This document shows positions 30,772 to 42,482 of a stretch of DNA of 64,000 bases, piece after piece. Numbering within the stretch: position 1 is the stretch's first letter; the number at the start of each line of letters is the position of its first letter. The notes below the pieces were generated by a model. It was not told where the DNA came from. It searched no databases and saw nothing but the letters and a program-made list of their open reading frames with translations. Source of the stretch: Fomes fomentarius (taxonomy: Eukaryota; Basidiomycota; Agaricomycetes; Polyporales; Polyporaceae); the NCBI GenBank assembly GCA_022606135.1, contig JABYQN010000004.1, forward strand, positions 186,001-250,000, in the 5' to 3' direction. Made by a program: the position numbers and the translations under genes.

Positions 30772-33700
30772 CTAGTTTTTTCGCGGTCGCAGACGCATAG
30801 CGTAGCTTCCTTCACCTCCTGCGCCGTCGCCGCGGTTCGGTTTCTTCGCAGGCTCTCGCACCTTCTTCGTGGCAGTAGCAGGCCCTTGCACCAAGTTCTT
30901 CGCAAGCTCTTCCATTCCCTTCGCCTTCGTCGAACCGCCGCCCCTCGCGCCCTGCGTAGCCTTCGCTTTCTTCCCCTTCTTCGCTTTCTTTGCTTGAGGA
31001 GTACCCTCAGACCCTTCCGATCCCGACGCTCTATGACGCTTCCCACTGGCGCTCGTTCCCGTGACGGCCATAGAAGTGGTGACAGCAGTCGGATTCGAGT
31101 GCCACTCCTTGGGCGCATATTGCGCCAGTTGGTCCTCAATCTTGTCCTGCAGGGGCCACATCGTGGTTGTGTCGAAGATAGCATCCTTGAAGGTCGACAG
31201 GACCCAAGTGTGGCTGTCGAGCTTCTCCGCCCGAGAGCGAATTTCTACCGGCACCAACCCGACCGTCGTTCGTTGTGCATTGGAACCGGACGGCGCGACA
31301 CCCGCAGCGGCAATTTGGGTGGAGACCTCGGGGGTATGAACATCAGGCGCGGATGGAGAAGTGATCTGAGGAATGATCTGTGCAGGGACTAGGGTCCGGT
31401 GGAATACGGCATCGAGGTCGGCTCGTGATTTGAGTACTTTCAGATATTCGTCAGTGGGTTCAGGTTTGGGTGCCGGCTCCGCTTTCTGCACCTTGAGCAG
31501 GGAGAGCATGTCATAGCGTGCCTTCAGATGGATGAAGATCTCCTCGATAAGGGCGTTGCAGGGATGCGTGCGAGTGCGGCCATCGGCGTCCATATATTGT
31601 AGTATGACGGGTTCCTTTTTCGGATGGAACACCAGCCTGCCCTGAGAGATGGATTCAGACTTGGACGGCGGACAAGCATTCAAGTAGCCATCGAAGAAAT
31701 CGACCACGAAGGAAGATATGGGCCAAGGAAAAGATGTCGGAAGAAAGCGGAAGGCGTGGTATAGGTACACATAGAGGAAGGACTCTATCTCGTCTGGCAC
31801 TCCGACGATTGCATATGGATCAGAGATGCAGCGACAAGCCATGAAAGGCCATGTTCCCTACAGACGTGTCAAAGATGAGTACAATACAGCTGTCAGGCAG
31901 GACGCACAGTACGGTGAGGCTGCATATCTTGCGTGATCCCGACTTTCTTGGAAAGCTCCCAATCGGTCAGAATTCCGCAGCGCATGATGTGGCGCCTGCC
32001 GGATAATTCCACTACTCTCGGCAATATCAAGATATTACCAGCACTGACGTCTCGGTGCATGATTCCGCACAGTGTGAATGCTTCGGAATGCGCTACAGGG
32101 AAGCATTAGTGAAGTCCCATAGGAGCAGTATCGGTGACTTACCTTTCATGGCATGGTATATAACTTGCGTAAGCTCCCATGCGTTCTGGAACTCCGTGGA
32201 CGGCAGGCAGACCTCCTTTACTACAAGTCGGTAGTGGTGGAGATGACGAAGCTCCGAGCCCTGGTCCTTCTTTGGGCCTCTGCGTTCTTTGATATGGGGG
32301 CCCGTCACCGAATAATTCGACGTTTCTGTCTCCTGGTTCCCAATGTCCTCGTCACAGACATACGTCGGCACCATGCTGATGCACTTGGCATTGAGTTTCT
32401 GGAGCGTCTCTCCCTCTGGTACGAGTCCGTTGTAGTACGGACGCCATGCGTCCTTGAGGAAGACAAAGTGCTGCGTACCCCAGTCCAGAGCTACATAGCC
32501 ACGTGTTCCGCGGCTAACCATGCCGGATGCGCGGAAGATGGGCTTCCCCACCAGGAAGCGACGTTCCCCGACAGTCAGTACATACCGGGGAAAGTCGTTA
32601 CTAGAGATCGAGTCGCGGAAGAGGGTGCGGATCTCACTAAAAACAGGGGAGATGTGCTTTGGGTTGACGGGACCATGGTCGCAGGACTTAGTATTTGGGT
32701 CCATATGCAGAAGGTGTTGGTCAAACATAGAAGAAGCATTGGAATCGGGATGGGGATGGAGAAATTCGTTGACCTGCCGGTCGTCTGGAGGAACTTCACG
32801 TTGCGTGGACTCAATGTCCGAGCGATGCGGCTGCGCGAGAGCGTCCATACGTGTCCAACCGCACGAGCCGGGGACAAGTCGCACGGCGGTGGTGTCAAAG
32901 CCCTGGCCTTGGTCAGGAAGTTCCGAGAAAGCATAGAGCAATTCAAGTAGGACCTTGGTCTTGTCCATATCATGCATGTAGTCCTTCGCTGCAGCGACAA
33001 TGACCCCGGATCGATCCCACCGCATCATCCGAAACGTGTCACCGTTGACGAAGAGGAAGAAGAGGGCAGTACGGTGCTGATAATGGAACACGTGCTTGGC
33101 ATAAGACATGATCTGACCGCGCACCTGCTGGCGCGATTCAACTTCAGTCTCGATACTGCCTTTATATGTGTCATCGTATGGATCGCTGCTCGTCCCCCCT
33201 CTCTTGAACTCGACGGAGAGCCTCTGGAGTGCCCAGTTGGGGACGTCAGATACGGTCTGATCCTCATCCTTCGTCTGTATGAAAGACCCGTCGATCTTAT
33301 ACTTGCTCTCGTCGCCGTCTTGGTACTTATTCTCCGACAAGTGGAGGAAGTGCCCAGGACACAAGGGTCCGAGATCTTGACGCTGATCAATCCTGGCCTG
33401 GAACAGCTTTAATGGGAGAATGCGTAAAGGATATAGCCACATACCCAGAGCTCAGACAACGCCTTTTCCTTTGCCCTGCTCGTACTGGCCTTCTGGGCTT
33501 CCTTCCACCCCAACCGGAACGCCTTCGATATTGATCTGATGCGCTCCGCTTTGAATTCGCCCACGAAACGAGCTTTAGCTTTTTCAGTGAGGGGGAGGTA
33601 GCGTTCCTGAAACTGGTGAAGAGTTACGCCGATGGTGGTGTTGGCGGCGTCCTCCATGATGTGCTTCCGGTCGATGGGTGCGGACGGTTTGATAGAGGAT

Positions 33701-33795
33701 GGGGGAGGATCAGGGTGCCTAGAGGGGTCGCGGGCGTGATGCCTGTTCTTCGCAGGAGTGTTGTTCAGATTAGCAAGCCATTCGTGCGGAGGCAT
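30772..33795 (-). CDS. FunK1-type fungal protein kinase, complete
   Basis: Four exons join in frame: 33795-33445, 33397-32143, 32092-31908 and 31857-30772 (introns 47, 50 and 50 nt, all GT-AG), giving 958 residues. The N-terminal half has the FunK1 lead-in (WALQRLSVEFKRGG, RGQIMSYAKHVFHYQHRTAL, FRMMRWDRSGVIVAAAKDY). The kinase C-lobe shows HRDVSAGNILIL (catalytic loop), a DWELSK in place of DFG, and GTWPFMACRCI, which matches the family's GTWxFM element. A basic tail rich in Lys, Ala and Gly (KKAKKGKKAK) and ending RLRPRKN suggests nuclear localisation. FunK1 kinases are expanded in mushroom-forming fungi; substrates are mostly unknown. No break was found. Confidence 0.9.
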
Positions 33796-34029
33796 GGCTG
33801 GGATGGAGGTGAGTTACCTATCGGATGGTGGTATCGGTATTTGTACCCCAGGCAGGGCACTGGACACGCGGCAGAGTCACGAAGGAGATCACTTGCGGTC
33901 CGTGATAACAGATGGAAGAGAATACCAGCTCAGCGCAGGCTCAGCGTGGGCTCAGCGTGAGGTCGGTGACAAGGTGATATTAGCGCCTGCGCGCGTGACC
34001 GTTCAGTTGACGGAACCTGAGCCTCTTCT
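33796..34029. other. FunK1 5' flank
   Basis: This is upstream sequence of the kinase with a short direct repeat (CTCAGCGCAGG / CTCAGCGTGGG / CTCAGCGTGAG near 33930-33962). No TATA box stands out. An ALG12-derived fragment begins just beyond. Confidence 0.3.
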
Positions 34030-34640
34030 CGTCCCTTCCCTTCGGACTCCTCTCATCTGCGCGCTCCTGATTGCTTACTTTCATTCCGCTCATCAGCAGG
34101 CTTGCACACAACCAATGGCTGGGCCGTACAATGCCTGCGTTGAACATCCCTCTCGCGCGTGGTGCTGCACCAGCTCTCAGCCTTGAGCTCAATGAGCGAG
34201 CCCCGAGTCCGATCTGACTCCATACTACATCTGCAGCCTCCGGCGCGTCGCTCTTCCTGCATGCGCCACCATTCCTGAACGGCACACATCACACGAGCTG
34301 CAGATAGAAAACCTCGCCTTGGACGACCCCACTCGCTCCCAAGAGATCACGCACCTCGCCGTCGAGGCCTCTTCTAACTCACCCTCTGCATTCGCAGCGA
34401 AAGGCTGGACGCCGGTCGCGGTCGTGGACGGGTTCGACGGCTGGCGGTTCGATCGGGATGTTAGGAGTGCATTGAAGGATGGGTTGTTCCAGGGTGTGAG
34501 GAGGTGTGCTGGAGATGGTGCGCTCGGAGCAGTTGATCATCCGAGCGTGAGCAATCGCGGTGTTATGGATACATGTGGGTGCGTATGTCGTTTCATAATA
34601 TCTGATTATGACATGCTTTCTGTCTATCATCGTCGCAGGC
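34030..34640 (+). pseudogene. Dispersed 3' fragment of ALG12
   Basis: The sequence matches parts of the ALG12 gene at 23.2-24.1 kb in the opposite orientation. It keeps a decayed LISxLAH ... ALNIPLARGAA region (the HKEWRFVIY zone, with KEWRF changed), then after an internal loss GASLFLH, PPFLNGTHHTS and the C-terminal AVVDGFDGWRFDRDVRSALK. A frame change follows GLFQGVRR. Similarity continues past the stop codon into the 3' flank (GTGCGTATGTCRTTTMATAATATCTG), so this is a genomic duplication, not a retrocopy. Confidence 0.75.
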
Positions 34641-34744
34641 AAGGATACGCGTAGGAGCACAACATACATGCGTCTGCATACAATTACATTGGCCGTTAAA
34701 CACCGTTTCAGATGATATCGCAGAACTCTGCTGCATCAACGACG

Positions 34745-35760
34745 GCGCTCGTCGTAGGTGCCAGGGCGGTCGTCGAGTCGACCGGGTAGTTGAAGACAAG
34801 GCCGGAGCCAGACTGGGAGCTTGTCGCGGACTCGCATGTGGAGTTCTTGGAACGCGATAACCGGAGGTGCTCGTAGCCGATGGGGCATGGGGCATCGTCT
34901 CTGTACCAGCCCCGAGAAGTATATTGGTAACGCCAATGGGGCCTCGAAGCCCTCAATCGGAATTTCTTACCAGATGACGAGGCGCCAGGTGAAACAGTGA
35001 GGTCGATCACGGCATGCATGTAAATTACTCACCGAAGCCTTGGACACGAAGTCGCTGACCTCGACAATGTCGGCATCGATAAGGCTTGTATGGCGGGTGC
35101 CAGCCTCCTCGTTAGGGAGCTGCAAGGAGTGGGTGTGGACGAGGGAGCCGTCGACCTTATAACAGTACTCGAGCTGCGCCTCAGCGTCGTACTTCCCGTC
35201 GAGCTTGCTCTCCACCGTGGCGATGGCGCCCTCTGCGGAGATGTACGGCTCGACGGTGGCGGTCTTCTTAACCTTGACGAATGATTATTGAAGGCAACGT
35301 TTGCGACCGGGTCCCTGTCACTTTGTAGTACACGATGTTTGACGACGGCTGTCTGCGAGCGGAGGTGAGCTTCCTCAGTGTCAACACTCAGAGTCCTCGA
35401 GGGAGGCATCAGCACACAAAGCATGATCTGTACGCTCTCCAACGGTGTACAATGACACCAAATCACATGATAGACAGGCAGATATACAGGACTGTACCCA
35501 CTGTTGTGAAAGTCTGTCTACAGCGAATATCGTCTCTACCATAGCGGGCAGAAAGTACGGCCCCTCTGCTACCTGCAAGGTGCTCCCGCTCGTAAACTTG
35601 AACGTATCAGTTCAGATCAACGATTTGGCGGGCGCTGTGAGGTTCTCAGGCCAGACGTCGAGGTCTTGGAGATGTTTCGGGTTGATGACGTGGTAGCGGC
35701 GGAGGGCCCCGTTCGTGGTTAGCTGTTCGGAATATGGTAGGGTGTCGCTGTATGTGCGGC
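34745..35760 (-). pseudogene. Fungalysin (M36 metallopeptidase) fragment
   Basis: Read on the minus strand, blocks in order are RRYHVINPKHLQDLDVWPEN, a KFTSGSTLQVAEGPYFLPAM block, then YISAEGAIATVESKLDGKYD with EYCYKVDGSLVHTHSLQLPN and VEVSDFVSKAS. This is the FTP/PepSY-type propeptide of secreted fungalysins. SGSGLVFNYPVDSTTALAPT follows, the start of the mature protease, with VDAAEFCDI in place of the usual continuation. The zinc-binding HEYTHG region is absent. Stops and frame shifts break the reading. Fungalysins are extracellular proteases; this remnant cannot encode an active enzyme. Confidence 0.6.
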
Positions 35761-36039
35761 GCACTCACTATCAGACAGGTCAAATCCCCGGGATCTCTCC
35801 CCCGAAATCGAAATCAATTAGACTGGTATAGCCATCAAAGAGGCACTGACCTACATCGACTGCACAGTGAGGCGCAGGCTGCAGGGGTCCGTTCCCTGAA
35901 ATCTAACAGAATGTTATTGGAGGAGACTGAGGAGAGGCCGTGGGTGAAGACATCGTGCACACAAGCCTGCGCAGGCCCATGAGCGTTGAATAGAGCGAGG
36001 TTTTGGGCCTCGGTCACGATTTGAGTCAACTAGAAAATT
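35761..36039. other. Spacer before module copy 4
   Basis: Short sequence with no recognisable gene; the module delta block begins near 36040. Confidence 0.3.
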
Positions 36040-37879
36040 ACGCGCATCCTTGACTCTAACCCAAATATTTCGGCGCATGTTAGCTTCCCCACAAGATTCG
36101 TGGGTACTAGTCCCGAGGGCCACGAAGAGGCCTGCGCCAGGAACGACTATATACCTGGTCGACCGTACCTCAGGGCCGGCGTCTTGAATCGAGGGTCTGT
36201 TGCATGACCGTCTCGGAGCCGGTCCTCACCAACTACTACTCTACCAAGCACTATGACGGGTCGAAGTATTGTACTTACTGTTACACAATGTCGATTCGAG
36301 TGGCGCGTGAGGGTAGAGTGTTGTGTCGGTTCCACAGATCGCGCCAAGGTCGACGGTCAAACACAGGATCCAGCGTGCAAGTCGGATGTCTTGAACGATA
36401 GCGCGGCCGTACTGAGCAAGCATCGAAGACAGCTAGCTTCTTGAAGGCGTTCAGTTGCTGAGCATGGCTCCGTTTGGTGATCATCAGTGTTCGTGAAGTT
36501 CGTGGTCCAGTGTCGAAATTTGGAATCCGCGATGTCGTGGGTTGCCTTGAATTCGGATACGCCGGTCGATTACCCAGAACAGCGCATCAAGCCGTCCTGT
36601 CTCCAAGGATGGTCGTCGATGTGGCCTAGGTGTCCGCTTAGGAGGCTGACCAATAAGGAATTTTCTCGAGAAATGATAGCGGCGGCCGGATTGACTGAGC
36701 GTGCATAAGGGCCAGCTATGTGACGCGGACTTGGGTCACGCCGCAAGTGGTCCAACGGAAAGTCGCCTGTAACCCGACGAAGACCTAGAGATGCTTCTTC
36801 GATCGAGTTAGCTAGTAGAATCCCGAGAACAATGTGCCAAGTCGTTCTGTTCTTGAGGGCCATAAATCCAAATGTCTACTGAGTAGGTCGGCCAACATAG
36901 GATTGTCGCGCGCCGAGCAGTCTTGCATCCGCTTCACTGAGAACCTACGGGCGCCGTCTTGTCCGAATTGGAACTTGAGATGTTTCAGTAGCCGCTGCTG
37001 CCGAAGATGGCGATAGGTAGGTCGTCCAAGCCATGACAGGCGAGCACAATATCGTCCGAGTCGCGAGATGTGGTCCACGCGCCTAGTATGAGGTCACTTC
37101 CGTAAGTCGTCGCATACGGCCCTAGAGGGCAGGTTCCGGGTCGCTACCGACGTTGAAGATATCCACTGGGTAGAGTGTCTTGTCGCGCTGTCGATAGACA
37201 TGTCATCGAGAAGTCGAATGTCTTTGTCCCTGTTGATCCCGCGCATGATAGTCAGTCGCTGCCACTATCAAGAATCTGCTTAGCAGTCCGTGAGACATGA
37301 GTGTTATCGGGGGCCCCGAGATGTTGCATACGTATCATGTCCTTGAGGTCGAGGTAAGTTCCCACGTAAGCTAGAAGTTTGAATGGAGATATTGTTTGGT
37401 CGAGGTCAGTGTTCGGCTGCGATCCTTTTGTTCACTCGTGTCGGTCGTGATCGCGACGTTGTCGGTTTCGTCGTGGTCGTGCTGTTGTGCTGATCCACCT
37501 CGAGAATTAATCAATATCCGTCGAAGCGGTGGAACGTGATATGTGACACATACAGAGAGAGACCTGTACATGGGCGTACTCAGGTGTGGTGGTTCGCTGT
37601 TCATGATCGCAATCTCCCAAGCCTGAGCGACAGTCTAGGACCACCTCAGGCCGCTGAATGTCTCTGCATGGCCCGTGAGTAGTTTGCAAGCGACACTGTA
37701 GTGATAGTGTCCACACCTGGTCATGCACTGCACCCGGTCTTGAGGCAAGATTGACCAGAGCTTGTATGGAGATGCATCAGCGAACGAGGGTGAAGGGTTA
37801 GGGGAGGAACAATACCTCGTATGTCGTACCCATATCAACCCTCGCCGGGTATGTTTTCCATAGGCAGGGTGTGCCGGAA

Positions 37880-38410
37880 TCGTACTAGTCAACACCACGG
37901 ACCAGCCGCATGCGACGCCCCTAGTCCATCTCGGTAACCCATGCCCGCATGAGTATCCTAACCAAGGCGACATCAGTATATTGAGGGCGCCATGAAGCTG
38001 AGGGACCATACCGTAACCTTATATGCAGTGTTTCTGTCGTTATTTCCCGTACGTTGACCATTAGTGAGGCTCATACTTGGATGGTCGAGATGTTGCTGTC
38101 GCGAGGACATTGAACACTGCGGACCAGCCGCATGTGACTCACTAGGTCCATGTCAATGACCCATGCCCACACGGGTATCCTAACCAAAGCGAAATCAGTA
38201 TATGGAGGGCGATACGCAACCTGAGTCAGCATACCTTGGCCTTGATCTGGGTTTTCTTTCGTCATTGCCCGTTTGTTGAGGAGTGATGAGAGTCATGCTT
38301 GGATGGTCGAGATCGTGCTACCAGCAAGACGGTCAACACCATGGACCAGCTGCGTGCGACGCACTAGGTCCATCCCGACAACCCACGCCCGCATGGGTGT
38401 CGTATTGAGG
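37880..38410 (-). repeat. Tandem exon-like array, copy 4
   Basis: About three units, with GGACCAGC blocks near 37900, 38122 and 38343, about 220 bp apart, and the same splice-like signals on the minus strand. Confidence 0.6.
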
Positions 38411-38479
38411 CCTGCGTCGAGATCTAATCTATCGGTGGTAGGAGGAACATGAGTACACGACCACGCGGCCAAACTATGA

Positions 38480-38640
38480 GTGAACATACCTGACCATGGT
38501 GCGATAGTTGTTGTTGAAGATATGTGCTAATCAGATAAAGGAGTGTCGAAGGCCGGAGGGAGGTAGAAGGGGAGAAGGAAGTGGGTTCTGGGGAGAGAAG
38601 TGAGTCAAACCAGGCGACGTTATATACCTGGGAGACAGGA
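38480..38640 (-). promoter_or_regulatory. Module promoter-like block (beta), copy 4
   Basis: A TATATAACG box near 38621, the CCCCAGAACCCACTTCC tract and CACCATGGTCAG running into GTATGT. The first ATG of the usual ATGTCGCACC block is changed to CTATCGCACC; the inner ATG remains. Confidence 0.45.
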
Positions 38641-39181
38641 GGCTAAGCGCTCGACACTGAACGATGCTTGGGCCAAACTTGGAGCCGTGTCACAGGCCAC
38701 TGCGCCGCAAGTGTGACAAACGGAGCTGAATCGCTGACATACTACTTGGGCTGCTCTGGTATCCGAGCGGCACCCCGTCGTCGCGGGTGGCTCGCTTTGG
38801 TGGTATTTCCGAACGAGGTGGTGTACCACCGATGGTTGAGTTTGTGATCGGACCGAGTATCCAGGCTGGTACAGAATAGGAAGTGGGAGGTGGGCGAGAG
38901 GCGCTGCGTTCTAGTCCAAGTCCATTTGAGATCACCTGAGAATCGCAGTCTCGTGTTGGCTCTGTCAACATGAACGTTGACTCAGCCTGGACTCCGAGAG
39001 CACCAGTGGCATTTGCTCGTTTATCTCTGTTTATAATGGCTGCCAGCACAGCATCTGTCTGTGCTCGTCCTAGCGCTGCTCAATGTAGTAATCGTCCACA
39101 TACACACATAAGTCACTCCAGCCCTCTTTTGGCATGCACGCAGTACACATCGGACGCATCACTCATGCCATGGTTCTTCTA

Positions 39182-39777
39182 CAGCTGTTTCCGAAATTGG
39201 TGGCCGCTCATCTCCGACTGACGCGCGCGCACTTTCGACACGAAAAAGTCAGAAAATACAAACAAATCGACTGTGCCCTTGCCGCTGCATCCCTTGCTTT
39301 GAGACTGGTGATATATACTGCTACAAGCCTTGCAAACACACCTACACCTTCGGAATCTCCATGGATACTCGGGTTTGTAAGTTACAGAAGTCAGATCAAT
39401 CCCGGATTTCTGACGAGGATCCGGCCACAAAAACCTCTTCTCTTCGCCCTAGAGCTTCCTAGCATGATATATACACACTCCCTACCATCTATGTGCGATG
39501 CTATATAACCTATGAGCAATTCCGGGGTTCTAATGCCTTGTTCAAAGTTCCGGACGTTTGGCGCCCGATGACTGGTTACTGAGGCAGGCCGAAAAGTGGA
39601 TTTCTGTACCTCGTGAGGCATATAAATCGATCAATTTACTCATACATGCCTCAAAATACGTTTTTTCGGCCAATCAAGGTGCCAACGTGAACTGACCTCC
39701 TTCATAATTTTCGACTTTTTCGTGTGCAAAGTGTGCTGTGCAGTTGGGCGCTCGGCCACCAAAAATGGAACCAGCTG
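39182..39777. mobile_element. Tc1/mariner-like MITE
   Basis: 596 bp flanked by TA (39180-39181 and 39778-39779). The ends pair as CAGCTGTTTCCGAAATTGG and, reversed, CAGCTGGTTCCATTTTTGG, both followed by TGGCCG. A looser match continues to ACACGAAAAAGTC about 70 bp in. Paralogous copy 3 keeps the empty site CTTCTAACCAG at 25851-25861. There is no transposase frame. Confidence 0.85.
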
Positions 39778-40013
39778 TAACCAGGACAAGGTATGTGACC
39801 TCATCCTCGTGATATTCTGGACTCCCGAACGAATGGACGACCTCCTTCACGGGCTCCAGTTACTTCAATGTTGATCTTGTTGGATGTCAGCCACCCATCA
39901 CTTCAGCATCGGTTGGTTCGATGCAAACCCCTTAGGCTGATACGGGTCTTGGTATGAGAATATTCACATCGTCAACCACCCCTTGGCTGAACTACTGCTT
40001 TCTTGTTGCAACC

Positions 40014-41222
40014 CGAGGGGCAACCGCTCGGATGAATTCACACATCATGCCTGGAAAATATCAGCGAGGGACCCCGAGTACCGCCCTCTATGAGGGTACT
40101 CGCGCATAGATGAGATAGTGGGCGGCAGTGTGGAATGTGTTGGCGCATAACAACTTGACTTCACTACTTGTTCTCTCCTCAATCTCTACACTCTACATAT
40201 GACAATGATGTCTGTTGTCCAGTTCGGCAGCAACAGACGATTCTGCTCTACCTCTCTTCTGTGCCACCTGAAGATCCTGTTGGAGCTCCAAGATACTATC
40301 GCTATCTGGGATCTCATTCAACTTTCTCCAGTCCTCCATAGTGGTGATCTGTATCTTCATCCACTTCTCCTCCTGCAAGGAGATGTGCATGTCGACCATC
40401 AATCTGTGGGGGAAGTATAGATAAGTGAAGGTTTCCATCGTTGGTCTGGGTCATGTGCTCGAGTAGGATGTGAGCCATGGCATTGTACTTCCAAATTGTA
40501 TGGTGCTGGTTACTAAGGGCAGCTCCGTTTGCTCTATAATAGTCTGAAGAAGTGTCTGCTGAATTTGAACTTCACATCCGGTGGTTCCATGATATGAAAA
40601 GAAAGTGTGCGGATGGCCATTGGATGTGATCTCCTGATTGCAGAGGTCAAAGTGGAAACAATGTCACCCTGATGCCTCGTGGTAGTAGGTGTAGAGATGA
40701 CTGTAGTACCTGGAAGGATGGTAGATTTTGGCTGAGTTCTGTCTGGGGTTGTTGTTCTTGAAGCTGTCAGGCTATCCGAGTCCATCGCAATGTGATGCAA
40801 TGCGAAGACAAGTGCGAAAGATGAAGACATATGCCATTGAGCACAGGGTGACCAGTGTACTATTACACTAAGACACTTAGACAGAAACGTTGACTGTGTG
40901 CCCTGACAATATCTAACGGGTGCTTCAGATTAGATCTTGTGATGTCATCGAGGCTGTGGTCCTCTTCGAACATATGCACCCCGAAAAAGGTCGTGCGCAC
41001 AAAAGGAGCACCACATTGTGTTCTATACGCAATATACTCCCCAGATCGGAAAACCTGGAACTTACAAGGGCTAAATGGAGGTGCTAGAGAAGGATTATCC
41101 AAAGAGGTGCGAAAAAGAGTATTCAGGGACCCCAGCCACCTGTTTGAGTGACCCCAGCCACCTGTTTGAGTGGGGGTACTACTGCTGATGATGTCGAAAA
41201 TCACCCGAGCGGTTGCCCCCTG
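40014..41222. mobile_element. Non-autonomous hAT-like element
   Basis: 1209 bp with 18-bp terminal repeats (CGAGGGGCAACCGCTCGG on the left and, reversed, CAGGGGGCAACCGCTCGG on the right; 16 of 18 match) and a perfect 8-bp target duplication TTGCAACC (40006-40013 and 41223-41230). Empty sites occur in copies 3 and 6. Two small minus-strand frames (40193-40438 and 40534-40830) have no recognised domain. A 22-bp tandem duplication (ACCCCAGCCACCTGTTTGAG) lies near 41129-41172. Confidence 0.85.
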
Positions 41223-41689
41223 TTGCAACCTGACACCCGTCCAACGAGCCACTTATCATGCATTGTGGCAGTTTGCAATTGACGTGTCAGGTACCTCAGT
41301 TTAAGTGTTAGTGCGTTTGAGTTCACTGTTGGGGACAACTCAAAGGTAGTCTGTCTGAGGGACAGACAGAAATGCCATTGAACTGTATTTCATGGACTTT
41401 GCGAGAAGACATGTAGCCACACTGGAATAGACGGCAAGGAATCCTATAGTGACAAACAAAGAGAAATCAGCATGGCGCCTCTCTGACTCTAGGCAGAGTT
41501 GACGTTCAAACATCCATTGTCTAGAGGCAGCATGGGACCACAATCCTCCTATGGTCTTCATTGGACTTCCACCCATGACTCAAATACCAGAGTAGCCCAA
41601 GTTATTATGTCAGTGATTTAGCTCTGTTTGTCACACTTGCAGCACAGCGGCCTGCCACACGGCTTCGAGTTTGGCCTGAGCCACCGTTT

Positions 41690-41840
41690 AGTGTCGAGCG
41701 CTTAGCTGTCTCTTGGGTATATAAGGTCGGTGTCACCTGGTTTGACTGACCTCTCTCCCCAGAACCCACTTCCTTCTCCCACTTTCTTACCCCCCTCTGG
41801 CATTCGACAACTGTTATTGCACCCTGGTCATGTATGTTCA
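41690..41840 (+). promoter_or_regulatory. Module promoter-like block (beta), copy 5
   Basis: TATATAAGG near 41718, the CCCCAGAACCCACTTCC tract, then a shortened GTTATTGCACCCTGGTCATG running into TATGTTCACTCAT. The expected ATG and the donor G are both changed, so this copy is probably non-functional. Confidence 0.4.
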
Positions 41841-41904
41841 CTCATATCTCAGCTTCGTAGTTGTGTACTGTACCCATATTCATCTTGGTACAAATACAAG
41901 GTCT

Positions 41905-42434
41905 TGTTACGCTCTTGCGTGACTATTAAACTTTCTACTTGAGCAGTAACCCTTGTTCCTTATGACCTTGCTAGTCCAATTGATCCTTATACGAAGGAGA
42001 TCTTAAAGTTAGTCTGAGAGAGCGAGTGATAACTTTGCTAGAGTGTAGCCTGTGCTATTTGCAAAGAGACTAAAGCTTGGGGAGTTTGCTCTGAGACACC
42101 CTCCCCTTATATACATGTAATGAGACTGCAGAAATCTAGCAGTAAACTGCGTATTAGTAAGTCTTTACTGCTGCACAGTCGATCTGACTAACTGCGCAGT
42201 CAACCTGACTAACTGCACAGTTGCAACAACAGACTGCACAGTCAAGTTGACTAATCAGAAGGAGTGTGCACAGTCTAGCTGACTAAGTCCGTAGTCCTGA
42301 CTACTACTGGATGACCATACAACAGAAGAATCCTATAGCATGAGAATCCTAAAAGTAAAAGTACAGTAAATCAAATACCATAATCCTAGTTGCATAGTTA
42401 ACCACTAATACCGCATACTTATCAAATTGTAACA
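41905..42434 (-). repeat. LTR of the Gypsy element
   Basis: About 530 bp with TGTTAC at both ends in inverted form (TGTTACGC at 41905; TTGTAACA ending 42434). The purine tract AAAGGGGGAGCTGA precedes it on the minus strand. It has a GTATATAAGGGGAGG TATA box near 42108 (minus). Repeats of a GACTAACTGCACAGT-like motif fill 42170-42310. Confidence 0.8.
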
Positions 42435-42482
42435 TCAGCTCCCCCTTTCTGTAGGGACGTCCTCGACCCTATGATATACAAT

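Larger units (their letters stand above)
36040..38990 (-). repeat. Module copy 4, minus orientation
   Basis: It includes delta (36040-36270), gamma with extra unrelated sequence around 36480-36860, an array of about three units (37880-38410), beta (38480-38640) and the start of alpha (from about 38900). It lies head to head with copy 5, whose alpha begins within about 100 bp. Confidence 0.7.
39040..41904 (+). repeat. Module copy 5, plus orientation, broken by insertions
   Basis: Alpha is recognisable from about 39060 (CTGTCTGTGCTCGTCCTAGC) and is interrupted by a mariner-like MITE (39182-39777) and a hAT-like element (40014-41222). Beta follows at 41690-41840. The module stops at 41904, where a Gypsy LTR is inserted in the intron-like stretch after beta. 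Array, gamma, delta and FunK1 parts are missing. Confidence 0.75.
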
